From the IMG/VR virus record IMGVR_UViG_3300010885_002277, positions 1 through 37,538 of that record: a DNA stretch of 37,538 nucleotides; one strand, 5' to 3'. The notes beneath the pieces are model-generated. The model searched no databases. It worked only from the letters and a program-made list of their open reading frames with translations, and was not told the DNA's origin. The stretch is from a virus. The position numbers and the translations under genes are program-made. Below, one piece after another: positions 36,266 through 37,538 of this stretch (positions are counted from its first letter, which is position 1; the number at the start of each line of letters is the position of its first letter).

Positions 36266-37538
36266 GCCCATTCCCTCTTAACGACGCGGAAAAACTTTCC
36301 ATCTTGACGATATTCTATCGTTTTTGGATATTGTCCAGCCGATAATCCATCAGCCATTTGTTCAAAGTCTCGCACTCGCATCAAATCTAATACGGCTCCG
36401 GCTTGGTTAGCAATTACGGCAATGGCGCGCCTTGCTTTCTCTCCTGCATATCCTTCATGCGTTATTGGGAAGTATTCAGTAACAGATTTGTCAGACAGAT
36501 TTGAGCCGTAATAAGTAGCGGCGAGCATTTCTTTGCCGCTAGTGCGACTGATGTGCTTGCGCCATACCCATTTACTGACATTCATATTATGCCCGTCAAG
36601 GCCCATGATGTCGTCATCGCGCAAGTTCATAGACTTTGGCGGTGGCGCAGGAAATGGATTGCCGCACGCTGGGCAAACTTGCGCCGATATGTGAACGATC
36701 TCGTTGCAAGCCTCGCAGACTTTAGACGGCGCTTCGCCTGTCCCATCGCCTTTCTTCTTCGGCGCTTGAACTGCCGTGATCGGTCCATGCGTTTCGACAA
36801 CGCCTGCAAAGTCTAAAACCAGACAATGATCGGTGTGGCTCTTCGGTCGCATTCCTCGCCCAGCCATCTGAACGTAAAGCGATGGACTCATGGTCGGGCG
36901 CAGCATCGCAATCAGATCGATGTCGGGATAATCAAATCCGGTCGTAAGCACGTTGGCGTTAGTCAGTGCTTGCAGGCGACCAGCTTTGAAATCTGCAATC
37001 ATTCGCTCGCGTTCCTTCTTTGGCGTTTCTCCTGTCACGCACTCAGCGTTGATGCAGCGCGATTGCAGCACGCTTGCAATATGCTGCGCGTGCTTGACGC
37101 CAGTGCAGAAAAACAGCCACGCCTTGCGATTGCCCGCCAGCGATATGACCTTATCAACAACAGCTTGGTTCTTGTCGTCATTATCGACTGCGGCTTGAAG
37201 TTCACTCTCGATAAATTCTCCTCCACGTTTATGCACGCCAGACAGATCAAACTTTATGCCGGTGATCTTGCTGCGAAGAGGCGCAAGGAATCCTTTGTAA
37301 ACGAGTTCTTCAATCGTCACGGATTCCAACAGATCATCGAACAGGGCTGGCTTGTCGGTGATCAGCCCGTGGCCGAGCCGATACGGCGTCGCGGTCAAGC
37401 CGATAACGCGCAGCATGGGATTGATCGCTTGCAGATTGCCGATCAGCTTTCGATAACCGCCTTCGTCCTTGTGCGAAACAAGGTGGCATTCGTCAATGAT
37501 GATCAGATCGATGTGGCCGATCTCGGATGCCTTATCGA
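36262..37538 (-). CDS. Superfamily 2 DNA helicase, C-terminal part (N-terminus at 1-335)
   Basis: The rest of the helicase begun at 335-1. It carries the DECH motif II (IIIDECHLVSHKDEGG, near the window end), motif III-like GLTATPYR, the C-terminal RecA domain with TTGFDYPDI and QMAGRGMRP (motif VI), and a zinc ribbon CEACNEIV...CPACGNPFP after it. The end of the window falls within this gene. The frame is continuous when the 18-base end overlap is merged. It is the largest protein of the recombination block. Confidence 0.9.
   Translation of the reverse strand, partial: DKASEIGHIDLIIIDECHLVSHKDEGGYRKLIGNLQAINPMLRVIGLTATPYRLGHGLITDKPALFDDLLESVTIEELVYKGFLAPLRSKITGIKFDLSGVHKRGGEFIESELQAAVDNDDKNQAVVDKVISLAGNRKAWLFFCTGVKHAQHIASVLQSRCINAECVTGETPKKERERMIADFKAGRLQALTNANVLTTGFDYPDIDLIAMLRPTMSPSLYVQMAGRGMRPKSHTDHCLVLDFAGVVETHGPITAVQAPKKKGDGTGEAPSKVCEACNEIVHISAQVCPACGNPFPAPPPKSMNLRDDDIMGLDGHNMNVSKWVWRKHISRTSGKEMLAATYYGSNLSDKSVTEYFPITHEGYAGEKARRAIAVIANQAGAVLDLMRVRDFEQMADGLSAGQYPKTIEYRQDGKFFRVVKREWA
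37520..37537. repeat. Terminal direct repeat with positions 1-18
   Basis: Bases 37520-37537 are identical to 1-18. The last base of the window (37538, a) differs from base 19 (c). The overlap restores one open helicase frame, so the window is one circular unit of about 37,519 bp. The mismatch of the final base may be an assembly artefact. Confidence 0.9.

Noticed and set aside
1-37538. tRNA genes, CRISPR arrays, integrase/attachment sites or insertion sequences
   Set aside because: None was recognised by eye: no cloverleaf candidate, no spaced direct repeats of CRISPR type, no recombinase or transposase motifs.

Overview
The window is the essentially complete genome of a tailed, long-tailed (siphovirus-type) bacteriophage of about 37.5 kb. 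The first 18 bases are repeated at the right end (37520-37537), and a single helicase gene runs off the left end and re-enters, in frame, at the right end. The molecule was therefore circular, or circularly permuted, when assembled. The likely host is an alphaproteobacterium: the phage carries a GcrA-type regulator, a family otherwise tied to alphaproteobacterial cell-cycle control. No integrase, excisionase, tRNA or CRISPR array was seen, so a lytic or at least non-integrating lifestyle is most likely. Overall GC is roughly 50%, with a few sharp compositional steps.

Layout. Two oppositely oriented blocks diverge from a switch-like intergenic region at about 3917-4033. The leftward block runs from 3916 through the junction to about 33189. 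It holds recombination and replication genes (small phage proteins, a Sak4/RecA-like ATPase, a DUF669 ssDNA-binding protein, a Cas4/RecB-type nuclease, a second small nuclease, an SF2 helicase and a VRR-NUC nuclease). A second leftward set starts at a promoter at 35672-35699: a DnaA domain-IV protein, a dATP/dGTP pyrophosphohydrolase-like protein, a KGG-motif protein, a secreted lytic transglycosylase, zinc-ribbon proteins and GcrA. Both leftward promoters share the same hexamers and spacing (TTTACA-N16-TATTGT).

The rightward block starts with a small helix-turn-helix protein and a Toprim/AAA primase-helicase. Next comes a 9-copy TGACCCT iteron-like cluster (6233-6346). An antisense two-gene mini-operon lies at 6363-6646. 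A promoter and structured leader (6709-6818) then precede a small protein and a ParB-like protein. The 3' half of the parB-like gene and the next two genes (about 7430-9654) form an AT-rich island. They encode a ParB C-terminal domain, a histidine phosphatase fused to a TagD-like nucleotidyltransferase, and a TET-associated-type glycosyltransferase. This looks like an acquired DNA (or other macromolecule) glycosylation cassette and is the most interesting part of the window.

The canonical late genes follow without interruption: small and large terminase, portal, Mu F-like head protein, prohead protease, HK97-fold capsid, head-tail connector genes, two tail-tube paralogs (one with an Ig-like domain), tail assembly chaperones with a -1 frameshift, tape measure, tail-tip genes (one interrupted by an in-frame amber codon), fibre genes and a lysis cassette (membrane proteins, endolysin, overlapping Rz/Rz1 spanins, holin-like protein). 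The rightward and leftward blocks converge tail-to-tail at 33189-33198.
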